Below, piece after piece: positions 8,694 through 17,224 of a stretch of 64,000 nt of DNA. The stretch comes from JANSXG01 sp024743075 (GTDB lineage: Bacteria; Planctomycetota; Phycisphaerae; Phycisphaerales; UBA1924). Under the pieces are notes generated by a model, which made no database searches, was not told where the DNA came from, and saw nothing but the letters and a program-made list of their open reading frames with translations. The position numbers were made by a program, and so were the translations under genes. The stretch lies in assembly GCA_042140185.1 (NCBI GenBank), contig CP159477.1, positions 868,001 through 932,000 of the forward strand, given 5' to 3'. The stretch's first letter is position 1, and every line of letters begins with the position of its first letter.

Positions 8694-9035
8694 ATGCCGA
8701 GCCATATCCGTAAAGGCGACGACGTTGTCATCACCGCTGGGCGCTTCCGCGGCCAGACCGGCAAGGTCGTCCGCATGATCAACAAGCACGACCGCGTCGT
8801 GGTTCAGGGCCCCGGCATCGAGGGCATCACGCGCAACGTCAAGCCCACCCGCGTCAACCCGCAGGGCGGCCAGGTCGAAGTCGATCGCTCGTTCCACATC
8901 TCCAACGTCTCGCCGGCCGTCGATGGCAAGCCCTCACGGGTTCGCTTCGAAACCAAGTCCGACGGCTCGAAGGTCCGCGTCGCCGTCAAGGGCGGCAAGC
9001 AGATCGGCGATCCGCTCCGCAAGGCGAAGAAGTAA
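8694..9035 (+). CDS. rplX: 50S ribosomal protein L24
   Basis: L24 starts 50S assembly and lies at the tunnel exit. The 113-residue product begins with the KOW motif (HIRKGDDVVITAGRFRGQTG KVV) and continues GPGIEGITRNVKPTRVNPQGG and SFHISNVSPAVDGKPSRV, ending in a basic tail. Length is normal. It starts three bases after rplN. Confidence 0.96.
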   Translation: MPSHIRKGDDVVITAGRFRGQTGKVVRMINKHDRVVVQGPGIEGITRNVKPTRVNPQGGQVEVDRSFHISNVSPAVDGKPSRVRFETKSDGSKVRVAVKGGKQIGDPLRKAKK

Positions 9036-9125
9036 CCAGTTCACCCGTCGGTCCGGCCCCATTCCGAACCCGGAACCGTTTGATCAGGACTCCCGGCCTC
9101 TCCGGGAGAGAAGAGGACACCACCA

Positions 9126-9736
9126 ATGGCGAAGTCCGCAACAGTTGATCCCAAAGACAACGGCCCCGCCGTCGCGCCGCGCTGCGCGACCAGTTCAAGA
9201 GCGAGGTCGCTCCGAAGCTCAAGGATCAGTTCGGCATCACCAACGCGAACGCCTGGCCCAAGCTCGAGAAGATCGTCATCAACGTGAACATGGGTCGCCA
9301 CATCGAGGGCACCAAGGTCCCAGCGAACATCAAGGACCAGATCATCGACACGCTGACGAAGATCACCGGCCAGAAGCCGGTCGTGATCAAGGCCCGCAAG
9401 TCGGTGTCGAACTTCAAGGTCCGCGAGGGCTACGACACCGCCGCTATGGTCACCCTTCGCCGCGAGCGGATGTGGTACTTCCTCGATCGCCTGATCAACC
9501 TCGCCGCCCCGCGTATCAAGGACTTCCGCGGCCTTCCCGCCACGTCCTTCGACAAGGCCGGCAATTACTCCATGGGGCTGAACGAGCAGGGCGTGTTCCC
9601 CGAGATCGATATGGCCCGCGCCACGTTCACCCACGGCATGAACATCAACTTCGTGTTCAGCAACTCCAACGCCGAAGTCAGCAGATTCGTGCTGACCGAA
9701 CTCGGATTCCCCTTCGCCAAGAGCGACGAAAACTAA
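9126..9736 (+). CDS. rplE: 50S ribosomal protein L5 (frame broken near 9178-9183)
   Basis: L5 binds 5S rRNA and contacts the P-site tRNA. The ATG at 9126 (after GAGAAGAGGACACCACC) encodes MAKSATVDPKDNGPAVAPR. The frame then slips, and the next frame gives LRDQFKSEVAPKLKDQFGI and the rest of L5 (WPKLEKIVINVNMG ... TGQKPVVIKARKSVSNFKVR ... RIKDFRGLPATSFDKAGNY ... NAEVSRFVLTELGFPFAK). One missing C in CCGCGCTGCG restores about 203 residues. Without repair only the part from the internal ATG at 9284 would be called. L5 is essential, so a sequencing error is the likely cause. Confidence 0.93.
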
Positions 9737-9754
9737 TCCCGAAAGCACACTGAT

Positions 9755-9940
9755 ATGGCAACCAAAGCTCAGATCGCCAAAAGCAATCGGACTCCCAAGT
9801 TCAGCTCACGCAAGGTCCGTCGGTGCGAGATCACCGGTCGCGCCCGAGGCGTGTATCGCAAGTTCCGCGTCAGCCGCATCATGCTCCGCAAGCTCGCGCT
9901 CGAGGGCAAGGTCCCCGGCATGCGTAAGGCCAGCTGGTAA
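9755..9940 (+). CDS. rpsZ: 30S ribosomal protein S14, short form lacking most zinc ligands
   Basis: S14 belongs to the 30S head and is added late in assembly. The 61-residue product has the size and layout of the short zinc-type S14 (…RCEITGRARGVYRKFRVSRIML…, ending VPGMRKASW). Of the two CxxC pairs usual for that type, only the first Cys remains: CERC reads CEIT, and CRIC reads SRIM. It therefore looks like a short form that has lost zinc binding, unlike the longer zinc-free S14 of E. coli. AAAGCACACTGAT precedes the ATG and no strong Shine-Dalgarno is seen. Reading this as S14 is secure from the C-terminus and position. Confidence 0.93.
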   Translation: MATKAQIAKSNRTPKFSSRKVRRCEITGRARGVYRKFRVSRIMLRKLALEGKVPGMRKASW

Positions 9941-10106
9941 GGAACCGGCCGGGACCCACCGGCCACTGATCGCCGGCCATCGAGGTGGCCATTGACGGCG
10001 TCGGGTATCGGGCAGGCAACCATGCCGAGCCGACTGACCCACGCCACACCAGACACCACTGAGTCGGGCCCGCAGCCCGCAAGACAGCACCGGAAGAACA
10101 ACCACC

Positions 10107-10505
10107 ATGGCGATGAACGACCCGATCGCGGACATGCTCACCCGCATCCGCAACGCCACCCGGAACCACGTCAAGGACTGCCTGGTCCTCAACAGCAAGG
10201 TCTGCCGCGGTATTGCGTCGATCCTTGAGAGCGAGGGCTACATCGAGGGCTTCGACGTGATCGAGGACGGCCGCCAGGGCCAGATCCGCATCCGACTGAA
10301 GTACGGCTCGCGCGGGGAGACCATCATCAACCGCATCGAGCGCGTCTCGAAGGTCGGCTGCCGCGTCTACAAGAAGGTCGACGAACTCGACCGCCCGCTG
10401 CAGGGTCTGGGCATCTCGATCGTCTCGACTTCGTCGGGCGTGCTCAGCGATCGCCAATGCCGCGAGAAGAAGGTCGGCGGCGAGGTCCTCGCCTACGTCC
10501 ACTGA
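10107..10505 (+). CDS. rpsH: 30S ribosomal protein S8
   Basis: S8 binds the central domain of 16S rRNA and represses the spc operon in E. coli. The 132-residue product MAMNDPIADMLTRIRNATRN has the usual N-terminus, the middle VCRGIASILESEGYIEGFDV, and the C-terminal STSSGVLSDRQCREKKVGGE. Length is normal. A second Met two codons in (MNDPIAD) could also serve as start. A 166-base gap without a gene precedes it. Confidence 0.97.
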   Translation: MAMNDPIADMLTRIRNATRNHVKDCLVLNSKVCRGIASILESEGYIEGFDVIEDGRQGQIRIRLKYGSRGETIINRIERVSKVGCRVYKKVDELDRPLQGLGISIVSTSSGVLSDRQCREKKVGGEVLAYVH

Positions 10506-10633
10506 TCCACCAGCCGTCGAAAGATTTCCACCGGACGGACCGTCCGGACAACCCGTGATTCTCAGCGAGCCGAAATCCACCGGTCGCGAGTAGCACCCCC
10601 GCCCGCCCCGGGCGGATGAGAAGGAACGACACC

Positions 10634-11182
10634 ATGTCCCGCCTCGGAAAGAAGCCCGTCGAACTCGGGAAGGCAAACGCGGAGATCTCCGGTCGCAAGA
10701 TCAAGATCTCCAGCGGCAACGCCACGCTCGAGTTTGAGCATCACCCCAGTGTCATCGTCTCCCACAACAAGGACGACAAGACGCTCGAGGTGACGGTCGA
10801 CGACAAGCACATGAACAGCAAGCCCGTCCTCGCGCTCTGGGGAACGACCCGCGCGATCCTGGCGAACATGGTCGTCGGCGTGACCGAGGGCTACGAGAAG
10901 AAACTCGAAGTCGTCGGCGTCGGCTACAACGCGACGCTCGCCGGGCAGAACCTGAACCTCAAGGTCGGTTTCGCGAACACCATCGCGGTCCCGATCCCGC
11001 AGGGCGTCGACGTCACCGTCGACAAGCAGAACATCACCGTGAAGGGTGCTGACAAGCAGAAGGTCGGCCAGTTCGCGGCCGTCGTCCGAGCCACCCGCAA
11101 GCCCGAGCCCTACAACGGCAAGGGCATCAAGTACGCCGACGAGACCGTCGTCCGCAAGCAGGGCAAGGCGTTCGGCAGCTGA
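10634..11182 (+). CDS. rplF: 50S ribosomal protein L6
   Basis: L6 lies near the sarcin-ricin loop and the factor binding site. The 182-residue product starts MSRLGKKPVELGKANAEISG and ends with the family signature PEPYNGKGIKYADETVVRKQ GKAFGS. An internal VGVGYNATLAGQNLNLKVGF matches the second domain. The start follows GAAGGAACGACACC, which is a better site than the in-frame ATG 18 bases upstream. Length is normal. Confidence 0.97.
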   Translation: MSRLGKKPVELGKANAEISGRKIKISSGNATLEFEHHPSVIVSHNKDDKTLEVTVDDKHMNSKPVLALWGTTRAILANMVVGVTEGYEKKLEVVGVGYNATLAGQNLNLKVGFANTIAVPIPQGVDVTVDKQNITVKGADKQKVGQFAAVVRATRKPEPYNGKGIKYADETVVRKQGKAFGS

Positions 11183-11272
11183 TCAGGCTCGCCAGGGAAC
11201 AACCCACTTCTTCAACAGATCACTTTGCACCGGGCTCGAACGCATCCCGGACCGAATCAAGAGGTCACTCCG

Positions 11273-11635
11273 ATGGACAGGCAGAAAAGAAAAGCCGTTC
11301 GGCGCAACCGACGCCGCGTCGGCATCCGGCGCAAAATCAGCGGCACCCCGACGCGTCCGCGTCTGGCGGTCTACCGTTCGCTGAACCATATCTACGCGCA
11401 GGTAATCGACGACATCAACGGTCGCACCATCGTTTCCGCTTCGACCCGCGACAAGGGCGTCTCCTCGTCCACCAGCGGCAACTCCGAAGCCGCGGCCATG
11501 GTCGGCAAGCAGATCGCCGAGAAGGCCAAGGCCGCCGGCATCACGAATGTCGCGATGGACCGCTCCGGCTTCAAGTACCACGGGCGCATCAAGGCTCTCG
11601 CGGACGCGGCACGCGAAGGCGGCCTCCAGTTCTGA
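11273..11635 (+). CDS. rplR: 50S ribosomal protein L18
   Basis: L18 brings 5S rRNA into the large subunit. From the ATG at 11273 (preceded by AAGAGGTCACTCCG) the 120-residue product MDRQKRKAVRRNRRRVGIRR has PRLAVYRSLNHIYAQVIDD, AKAAGITNVAMDRSGFKYHG and RIKALADAAREGGLQF, the standard L18 ending. A longer frame upstream exists, but it lacks a binding site and adds residues not seen in the family. Confidence 0.97.
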   Translation: MDRQKRKAVRRNRRRVGIRRKISGTPTRPRLAVYRSLNHIYAQVIDDINGRTIVSASTRDKGVSSSTSGNSEAAAMVGKQIAEKAKAAGITNVAMDRSGFKYHGRIKALADAAREGGLQF

Positions 11636-11706
11636 TCGCTTCGTATCGACTCACAGGATCACACCCCCGGGGCCGACAGCCCCTCACCGATAGCAGGTAA
11701 GCAGCC

Positions 11707-12453
11707 ATGGTCGAATTCCTCGACGACACAAACCAACTCGAAAGCAACACGATCGGCGTGTTCCGCTCAGCCGCGACGATGGCCGGTGGCCGCCGTTTCA
11801 GCTTCGGCTCGCTCGTCGTCGTGGGCGACAAAGGCGGCCGGATCGGGCTCGGCTATGGCAAGGCCAACGAGGTCCCCGCGGCCATCGAGAAGGCCCAGAA
11901 GGACGCCAAGAAGAACCTCAAGCGGGTTAACCTTCAGGGCGGCACGATCCCCCACGAGGTCCAGGGTCGCTACGGAGCGTCGTCGGTGAAGCTCATCCCC
12001 GCCTCGCCGGGTACCGGCGTGGTCGCGGGCGCCACCGTCCGCGCGGTGCTCGAACTCGCGGGCATCACGGACTGCATGACCAAGTCCTCCGGATCCAACA
12101 ACTCCAAGAACCTCGCCAAGGCTGTTCTCGATGGACTGATCCAACTCCGCTCGAAGGACACATTCGCCACGCTTCGCGGCGTCGAGATCGGCGAAACCGA
12201 GGTTGACGAACGCATCGACCGCGGCTCGGCCTTCATGCCCACCAGCACGACCGACGCCGAGAAGATGCGCGGCCCGGTCAACCGCGTCGGCGAAGACTCG
12301 CGTGGTCGCGGCGGACGCGGTGGTCGTGGTGGCGGACGCGGCGGTCGCTCCGGTGGCCCCGGACGCGGTCGCAGCGGCGGCGGACAGGACAGCGGCTCTT
12401 CGGGGTCGTCGTCGGGTTCGTCCGAGTCCGCACCCGAATCCAGCGGTTCCTGA
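11707..12453 (+). CDS. rpsE: 30S ribosomal protein S5 with a long RGG/Ser-rich C-terminal tail
   Basis: S5 acts in decoding fidelity at the mRNA entry site. Residues 1-~190 are a normal S5: GGRRFSFGSLVVVGDKGGRI, GYGKANEVPAAIEKAQKDAK, and KLIPASPGTGVVAGATVRAV with GITDCMTKSSGSNNSKNLAK. After ~195 the protein continues with about 50 residues of Arg-Gly-Gly repeats (RGRGGRGGRGGGRGGRSGG) and then a Gly/Ser/Glu tail, giving 248 residues against about 166 in E. coli. RGG stretches bind RNA in other proteins; a role here is inferred only. The next gene is rplO, with no rpmD between. Confidence 0.95.
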   Translation: MVEFLDDTNQLESNTIGVFRSAATMAGGRRFSFGSLVVVGDKGGRIGLGYGKANEVPAAIEKAQKDAKKNLKRVNLQGGTIPHEVQGRYGASSVKLIPASPGTGVVAGATVRAVLELAGITDCMTKSSGSNNSKNLAKAVLDGLIQLRSKDTFATLRGVEIGETEVDERIDRGSAFMPTSTTDAEKMRGPVNRVGEDSRGRGGRGGRGGGRGGRSGGPGRGRSGGGQDSGSSGSSSGSSESAPESSGS

Positions 12454-12537
12454 TCGCTTCACCGTCCAGCCCACCCGTACAAAGATCCAAACACACGCTC
12501 CGTTCACCACGGAAACAGGCGACGGGAGATACCCGCC

Positions 12538-13113
12538 ATGATGATTCACGAAATCACCGCCCTCGCAGGCAAGTACAAGCAGCGCAAGCGCGTCGGCCGA
12601 GGCCGCGCCTCCGGTGTCGGCAAGACCTCCGGTCGCGGTCACAAGGGCGCCGGCTCGCGTTCGGGCTTCTCAGCCCGCCACCAGTTCGAAGGCGGCCAGA
12701 TGCCGTTCTTCCGGCGCATGTCCAAGCGCGGCTTCACCAACGTCAACTTCACGGTGCCCTTCTGGACCGTCAATCTCCGCGACCTGCTCGATCACCCCGA
12801 GTTCGCCAAGGGCGGCGAGGTCACCAAAGAGCGCCTGGCCGAAACCGGGCTCATTCGTGGAGATGACCGTGCCGTGAAGATCCTGGGCGATCTCGGCAAC
12901 CACGAAAAGGTCGGCGTGAAGTTCTCGGTCAAGGTCGAGCGTGTCACCGATTCCGCCCGCAAGCACATCACCGACGCCGGCGGCTCCGTCGAGGAGATCG
13001 GCACCCGTCGTGACATCGTTCGCGGGGTTGACCGCAACTCCGACGACCGGGCTCCCAAGAACCTTGGCAAGAAGCTCAAGCGCACCAGCCCCGGGTCCAA
13101 GAAGAAGAAGTGA
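12538..13113 (+). CDS. rplO: 50S ribosomal protein L15
   Basis: L15 is a late 50S assembly protein. The 191-residue product has the Gly/Lys/Arg-rich N-terminus typical of the family (RVGRGRASGVGKTSGRGHKG, GSRSGFSARHQFEGGQMPFF RRMSKRGFTN) and an extended C-terminal part ending in a basic SPGSKKKK. It is longer than E. coli L15 (144). Tandem Met codons open the frame, and either 12538 or 12541 could be used. It starts 84 bases after rpsE, so rpmD (L30) is absent from its usual place. Confidence 0.96.
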   Translation: MMIHEITALAGKYKQRKRVGRGRASGVGKTSGRGHKGAGSRSGFSARHQFEGGQMPFFRRMSKRGFTNVNFTVPFWTVNLRDLLDHPEFAKGGEVTKERLAETGLIRGDDRAVKILGDLGNHEKVGVKFSVKVERVTDSARKHITDAGGSVEEIGTRRDIVRGVDRNSDDRAPKNLGKKLKRTSPGSKKKK

Positions 13114-13327
13114 GCCACCGGGCGGCACCGAGCGACCAGCCGTTCCGGTCGCTCGCTTCCCGGTCGCGTCAGTGATACTGTGAGGGGCGGTTCGTGGGCA
13201 TTCCAGAAGGTTTGTCCGGCGTACCGCCCGCTTTCTTTGGAAAGCAGCCAGCAAGTCCCCGAACTCCAACCCGCCCGATGACCCGAGTCCTCTCGGGAGC
13301 CGTCGAGCCGAGGCCAGGCCGAACACG

Positions 13328-14755
13328 ATGCTGAACGCCTTGATGAACTGCTTCAAGATCCCGGATCTTCGCAAGAAGCTCCTGTTCACCATCGGCATGC
13401 TGGTGGTCTACCGAATCGGCTACTGGGTGCCGGTGCCAGGTATTGACCAGCAGATTCTGAAGGACTTCTTCGAGCAGGAAACCTCGGACGGTTCGGCCTT
13501 CGGTCGCGTCGCCCAGTTTGTCTCGATCTTCTCCGGCGGCACGCTCGGCCAATCCACGATCTTCGGCATGGGCATCATGCCCTACATCTCGGCCGCGATT
13601 ATTTTCCAGTTGCTCCAGTCGGCCGTGCCAGCCATCAAAAAGCTGCAGGAAGAGGGCCCCTCCGGTCGCCAGAAGATTCAGGAGTGGACCCGGTACGCCA
13701 CGATCGGCCTCTGCATCGTGCAGGCGTTCGGTTGGCTCACCTTCATCACCAGCAGCGGTATCGTGTACGAGGCCTACGCCGGCAACCCCATGTGGTGGGT
13801 GATGGCCATCACCGCCATGACCGCCGGCACCGTGTTCCTGATGTGGCTCGGTGAGCAGATCGACAAGTACGGCATCGGCAACGGCGTCTCGCTCATCATC
13901 ACCGCCGGTATCCTCGCCCAGATGCCCGGGGCGTTCCTCTGGCTTGTCCAGAACTCGCCGGTCGGACAGATCGGCTTCATCGGCTCGCTGCTCGGTATTC
14001 CGCAGACCGATCCCCAGCTCACTTGGATGCAGCTCATCCTGCTGCTCGGCGCCTTCGTCGGCGTGGTCGCGGGTGCGGTGCTCATCACCGTCGCCCAGCG
14101 CCGCATACCCGTCCAGCAGGCCAAGCACACCCGTGGGCGCCGCGTCTTTGGCGGCCAGCGGTCCTACCTGCCGCTGCGCGTGAACCACGGCGGCGTCATG
14201 CCCATCATCTTCGCCAGCTCGATCATGATCTTCCCGTCGGTGGTGTTCGGAGCCCTTGCTCAGCAGTCACAAGGCGAGGGCGGCTGGTGGAGCGGGCTGA
14301 TGCAATTCCTCGGCGACAACTTCGTCATGGGCCAGTACCCCTACATCCTGCTCTACATCGGCATGGTGTACTTCTTCAGCTACTTCTGGACGACCGTGCA
14401 GTTCAACCCGGAAGACATGTCCAAGCAGCTCCGAGACTCCGGCTCGTTCATCCCGGGCCTCCGTCCCGGCCCACGCACCGCCGAGTACCTCGAGACGGTC
14501 ATGGAGCGCATCACCTATGTCGGTGCCGGCTTCCTCTCGATCATCGCGGTCATTCCGATGGTCGTGCAGACGAGTTTCAACGTCGACTTCATGGTCGCTT
14601 CCTTCCTCGGCGGCACCGGCCTGCTGATCGTCGTCTCCGTCGGCCTCGACCTGATCCAGCGCATCGAAGCCAACCTGCTCATGCGGAATTACGCCGGCTT
14701 CCTCGGCGGCAACGACCAGGGCAAGGGCCCGCGCATCCGCGGCACCCGCAGCTAA
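13328..14755 (+). CDS. secY: Protein translocase subunit SecY
   Basis: SecY is the central channel of the Sec translocon in the cytoplasmic membrane. The 475-residue product has about ten membrane segments and family landmarks: the N-terminal LRKKLLFTIGMLVVYRIGYW VPVPGID, the plug and TM2b region GGTLGQSTIFGMGIMPYISA, GNGVSLIITAGILA, the cytosolic loop RRIPVQQAKHTRGRRVFGG with LPLRVNHGGVMPIIFASSI, and LRDSGSFIPGLRPG before the last helices. Length is slightly above E. coli (443). A 214-base gap before it contains TGATACTGT, a possible extended -10. A hairpin follows the gene. Confidence 0.97.
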   Translation: MLNALMNCFKIPDLRKKLLFTIGMLVVYRIGYWVPVPGIDQQILKDFFEQETSDGSAFGRVAQFVSIFSGGTLGQSTIFGMGIMPYISAAIIFQLLQSAVPAIKKLQEEGPSGRQKIQEWTRYATIGLCIVQAFGWLTFITSSGIVYEAYAGNPMWWVMAITAMTAGTVFLMWLGEQIDKYGIGNGVSLIITAGILAQMPGAFLWLVQNSPVGQIGFIGSLLGIPQTDPQLTWMQLILLLGAFVGVVAGAVLITVAQRRIPVQQAKHTRGRRVFGGQRSYLPLRVNHGGVMPIIFASSIMIFPSVVFGALAQQSQGEGGWWSGLMQFLGDNFVMGQYPYILLYIGMVYFFSYFWTTVQFNPEDMSKQLRDSGSFIPGLRPGPRTAEYLETVMERITYVGAGFLSIIAVIPMVVQTSFNVDFMVASFLGGTGLLIVVSVGLDLIQRIEANLLMRNYAGFLGGNDQGKGPRIRGTRS

Positions 14756-14779
14756 CTGATCTCTATCCCACGCATCCAC

Positions 14780-14806
14780 ACGGGCTCGGCGACTCGCCGG
14801 GCCCGT
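14780..14806 (+). terminator. Hairpin after secY, probable terminator
   Basis: A 13-base arm ACGGGCTCGGCGA (14780-14792) pairs with TCGCCGGGCCCGT (14794-14806), with one G-T pair, and is followed by TTGCGTTT. The T stretch is interrupted, so termination may be partial. The map start lies only 26 bases downstream. Confidence 0.5.
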
Positions 14807-14832
14807 TTGCGTTTGGGCTACACTTTGTCAGC

Positions 14833-15779
14833 ATGCTGAACCCGCACTGGTCAGGACCGCCGATCCGCATCAAGACCGCCGACGAGGTCGAGCGATGTCG
14901 CGCCGCGGGCGCGTGGTCATCGCCGCTCTCGAAGCCGCGCATCAGACCTGCGTCGCGGGCGCGACCACCATCGACATCGACCGGGCGATCAGCGAAGTTC
15001 TGAATTCGAACGGCGCGACCGGCCTGTTCCGCGGCTACCGCCAGAGCGACTCGCCGCCCTTTCCCGCCGAAGCCTGTATCTCCGTCAACGACGAAGTCGT
15101 CCACGGCATCCCGGGCGATCGTGTGCTGCAGCCGTGCGACCTGGTCAGCGTTGATGTCGGCGTTCGCATGGATGGCTACTGCGGAGATTCGGCGGTGTCG
15201 TTTCTCGTCCCGCCCCCGCCGGACGCCGACGACGAGCAGCGGGGGATCTATCGCGAGCGGGCCGCACTGATCGACGACACCAGAGCCCTCCTCGATGGTG
15301 CCATCGACCTGATCCGACCGGGGCGTCGCTGGTCGGAGATCGGGCGCTGGATGGAGCAGGCGACGCAGGAGATGGAGCGGGATCTTGTCACCGAGTTCGT
15401 CGGACACGGCATCGGTGCGGTCCTCCACGAGCCTCCGAAGGTGCCGTGCTACTGGAGCGGCTTTGTCGGCCAGGACTTTGTGCTCGAGCCCGGCATGATC
15501 CTCGCCATCGAGCCCATGCTCGTCATCCGCGACGCGACCGGCTGGCCGGACCCACCGAGCGTGAACGGATCGGGCCTGCCGTACCCACGAGCAGCGATCG
15601 TGACCGCCGAAGACGGCTGGACGGTGCGGACCGTGAGCGGAGCGGTCGCCTGCCATGAAGAATACATGGTTTTGGTTGGGGAATCGGGGCCAGAGCCACT
15701 GACCCGCGGAACACCGCGCGTGGACTATCTCGGGCTCATCGGCGGCGTCTCTGGACGTTCTGCTCTTGAAAAATTCTGA
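14833..15779 (+). CDS. map: Methionine aminopeptidase, type I (frame broken near 14908-14912)
   Basis: This metallopeptidase removes the initiator methionine from new proteins. The ATG at 14833 gives MLNPHWSGPPIRIKTADEVE RCRAAG; one missing G in GCGGGCGC then shifts the frame, which continues RVVIAALEAAHQTCVAGATT to the stop. Metal and catalytic positions are visible: SVNDEVVHGIPGDRVL (His), VSVDVGVRMDGYCGDSAVSF (two Asp), FVGHGIGAVLHEPP (His), LAIEPML (Glu) and HEEYMVLV (Glu). Corrected length is about 315, somewhat longer than E. coli (264). A TACACT box 8 bases before the ATG and no Shine-Dalgarno suggest a leaderless message. Confidence 0.93.
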
Positions 15780-15969
15780 GTCTGCGTCCCAGTCTGCAGC
15801 ACGCCAGCCGGGTTTTTGATACTCTGCTCGACCCGCTCGGGTTGTGGGACCCGTGCGCGGTCGCATCGCTGGCGTTCTCGCCAGAGTCGCGAACCCTGAA
15901 GTTTCCTACGGATTCACGCGCCTCGGGTCCTCCCGGCGCGGTCCCGGTCGATTGTGAAGGCGGTCAGTC

Positions 15970-16086
15970 ATGAAGGTTCGTTCGAGCGTGAAGCGGATTT
16001 GCAGCGGTTGCAAGATCGTGCGCCGGAAGGGCGTCGTGCGCGTCATCTGCTCCTCCGACCCCAAGCACAAGCAGGTTCAGGGCTGA
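15970..16086 (+). CDS. rpmJ: 50S ribosomal protein L36
   Basis: L36 is a tiny zinc-binding protein of the 50S subunit. The 38-residue product begins MKVRSSVKRICSGCKIVRRK and ends CSSDPKHKQVQG. The zinc ligands are intact: C-x2-C, then C-x5-H. This contrasts with S14 and L32 in this window, which have lost most of theirs. It sits directly before rpsM as in many bacteria, but infA, which often precedes it, is absent. A GATACT box near 15819 could be part of a local promoter. Confidence 0.96.
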   Translation: MKVRSSVKRICSGCKIVRRKGVVRVICSSDPKHKQVQG

Positions 16087-16139
16087 TCACAGTTCAGAGC
16101 CGCTCACTCTCCTGACGCATACTCTCGGAGTTCTTAAGC

Positions 16140-16517
16140 ATGCCCCGTATCGTTGGCGTTGACATTCCTGACAAGAAGGCGATCCGATACGCCTTCCGTT
16201 ATATCCACGGCATTGGCCCGAAGTACGCCGATGAGATCATCGCGAAGCTCGGCCTCGACCCGACGACCAAGGCGATGGACCTGACCGAGTCCGAGGTCGC
16301 CTCGATCTCGCAGCTCCTCGACTCCGAGTACCTCGTCGAGGGTGCCCTCCGTCGTCAGGTGCAGCAGAACATCCAGCGCCTCCGAGACATCAAGGCTTAC
16401 CGTGGCGATCGCCACCGTCGCGGCCTTCCCGTCCGCGGCCAGCGCACCAAGTGCAACGCCCGCACCCGCAAGGGACGCAAGAAGACCGTTGCCGGCAAGA
16501 AGGGCGTCAAGGGCTGA
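16140..16517 (+). CDS. rpsM: 30S ribosomal protein S13
   Basis: S13 is in the 30S head and forms bridges to the 50S subunit. The 125-residue product begins MPRIVGVDIPDKKAIRYAFR and contains YIHGIGPKYADEIIAKLGLD and the basic C-terminal RHRRGLPVRGQRTKCNARTR KGRKK. Length and sequence are ordinary. A 169-base gap with no gene separates it from rpsK. Confidence 0.97.
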   Translation: MPRIVGVDIPDKKAIRYAFRYIHGIGPKYADEIIAKLGLDPTTKAMDLTESEVASISQLLDSEYLVEGALRRQVQQNIQRLRDIKAYRGDRHRRGLPVRGQRTKCNARTRKGRKKTVAGKKGVKG

Positions 16518-16686
16518 TCCGCCGCTCGCGTCGGTCCGTCCGATCGCGAGCGTCCGGTCCCGTCCGGCGTCCGACCCTTTCAGTTTCGCGGCGAGCGCCG
16601 CGCGACTCGTACAGCACCTTTCATTCCCGGTCGAGCACCTCTTCGGTGGGGACAACTCGGCTGGCAGATAGTGAGATTCAAGCAAG

Positions 16687-17064
16687 ATGGCGAAGAAGCA
16701 GCGCAAGGTCCGGAAGAACGTGGTCAAGGGCATCGCCCACATCAAGGCGACGTTCAACAACACCATCGTGACCATCACCGACATGAACGGCGAAGCGGTC
16801 TGCTGGGACTCGGCCGGCACCATCGGCTTCAAGGGTTCACGCAAGTCCACCCCGTTCGCCGCGACCCGCGCCGGCGAGTCGGCCGGCTCCAAGGCCCGGA
16901 AGATGGGCATGGTCGAACTCGAAGTCCGGATCAACGGCGCCGGCGGCGGACGCGAGTCGGCCGTGAACGGCCTCTCGTCCACCGGTCTGAAGGTCACCGC
17001 CATCGAAGATCGCACGCCGATCCCTCACAACGGCTGCCGCCCGCGCAAGAAGCGCCGCGTCTGA
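16687..17064 (+). CDS. rpsK: 30S ribosomal protein S11
   Basis: S11 shapes the platform near the E site. The 125-residue product has AHIKATFNNTIVTITDMNGE, WDSAGTIGFKGSRKSTPFAA, GRESAVNGLSSTGLKVTAI and the ending PHNGCRPRKKRRV, all typical. rpsD (S4), which usually follows, is not present; rpoA comes next. Confidence 0.97.
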   Translation: MAKKQRKVRKNVVKGIAHIKATFNNTIVTITDMNGEAVCWDSAGTIGFKGSRKSTPFAATRAGESAGSKARKMGMVELEVRINGAGGGRESAVNGLSSTGLKVTAIEDRTPIPHNGCRPRKKRRV

Positions 17065-17224
17065 TCGCATCGAATCACCGCCGTGATGGTCGAGAGGGCA
17101 TCGCGGCGTTTCCCGTTTCCTCGTCGGATAGAAAGTTCGGAGCGTCGATCGGCAGCGACGCCCCGCACTGTGAACCGCCGAGGCGTCACCGTTGGCACCC
17201 TGCCGAATCACCGAGGAGTCGAAC

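Noticed and set aside
12454..12537. rpmD (L30) between rpsE and rplO
   Set aside because: Only 84 bases separate the two genes, too few for L30.
14023..15003. Frame across the secY/map boundary as an extra gene
   Set aside because: Its first part is a shadow of secY. Only the portion from the ATG at 14833 is coding, as the start of map.
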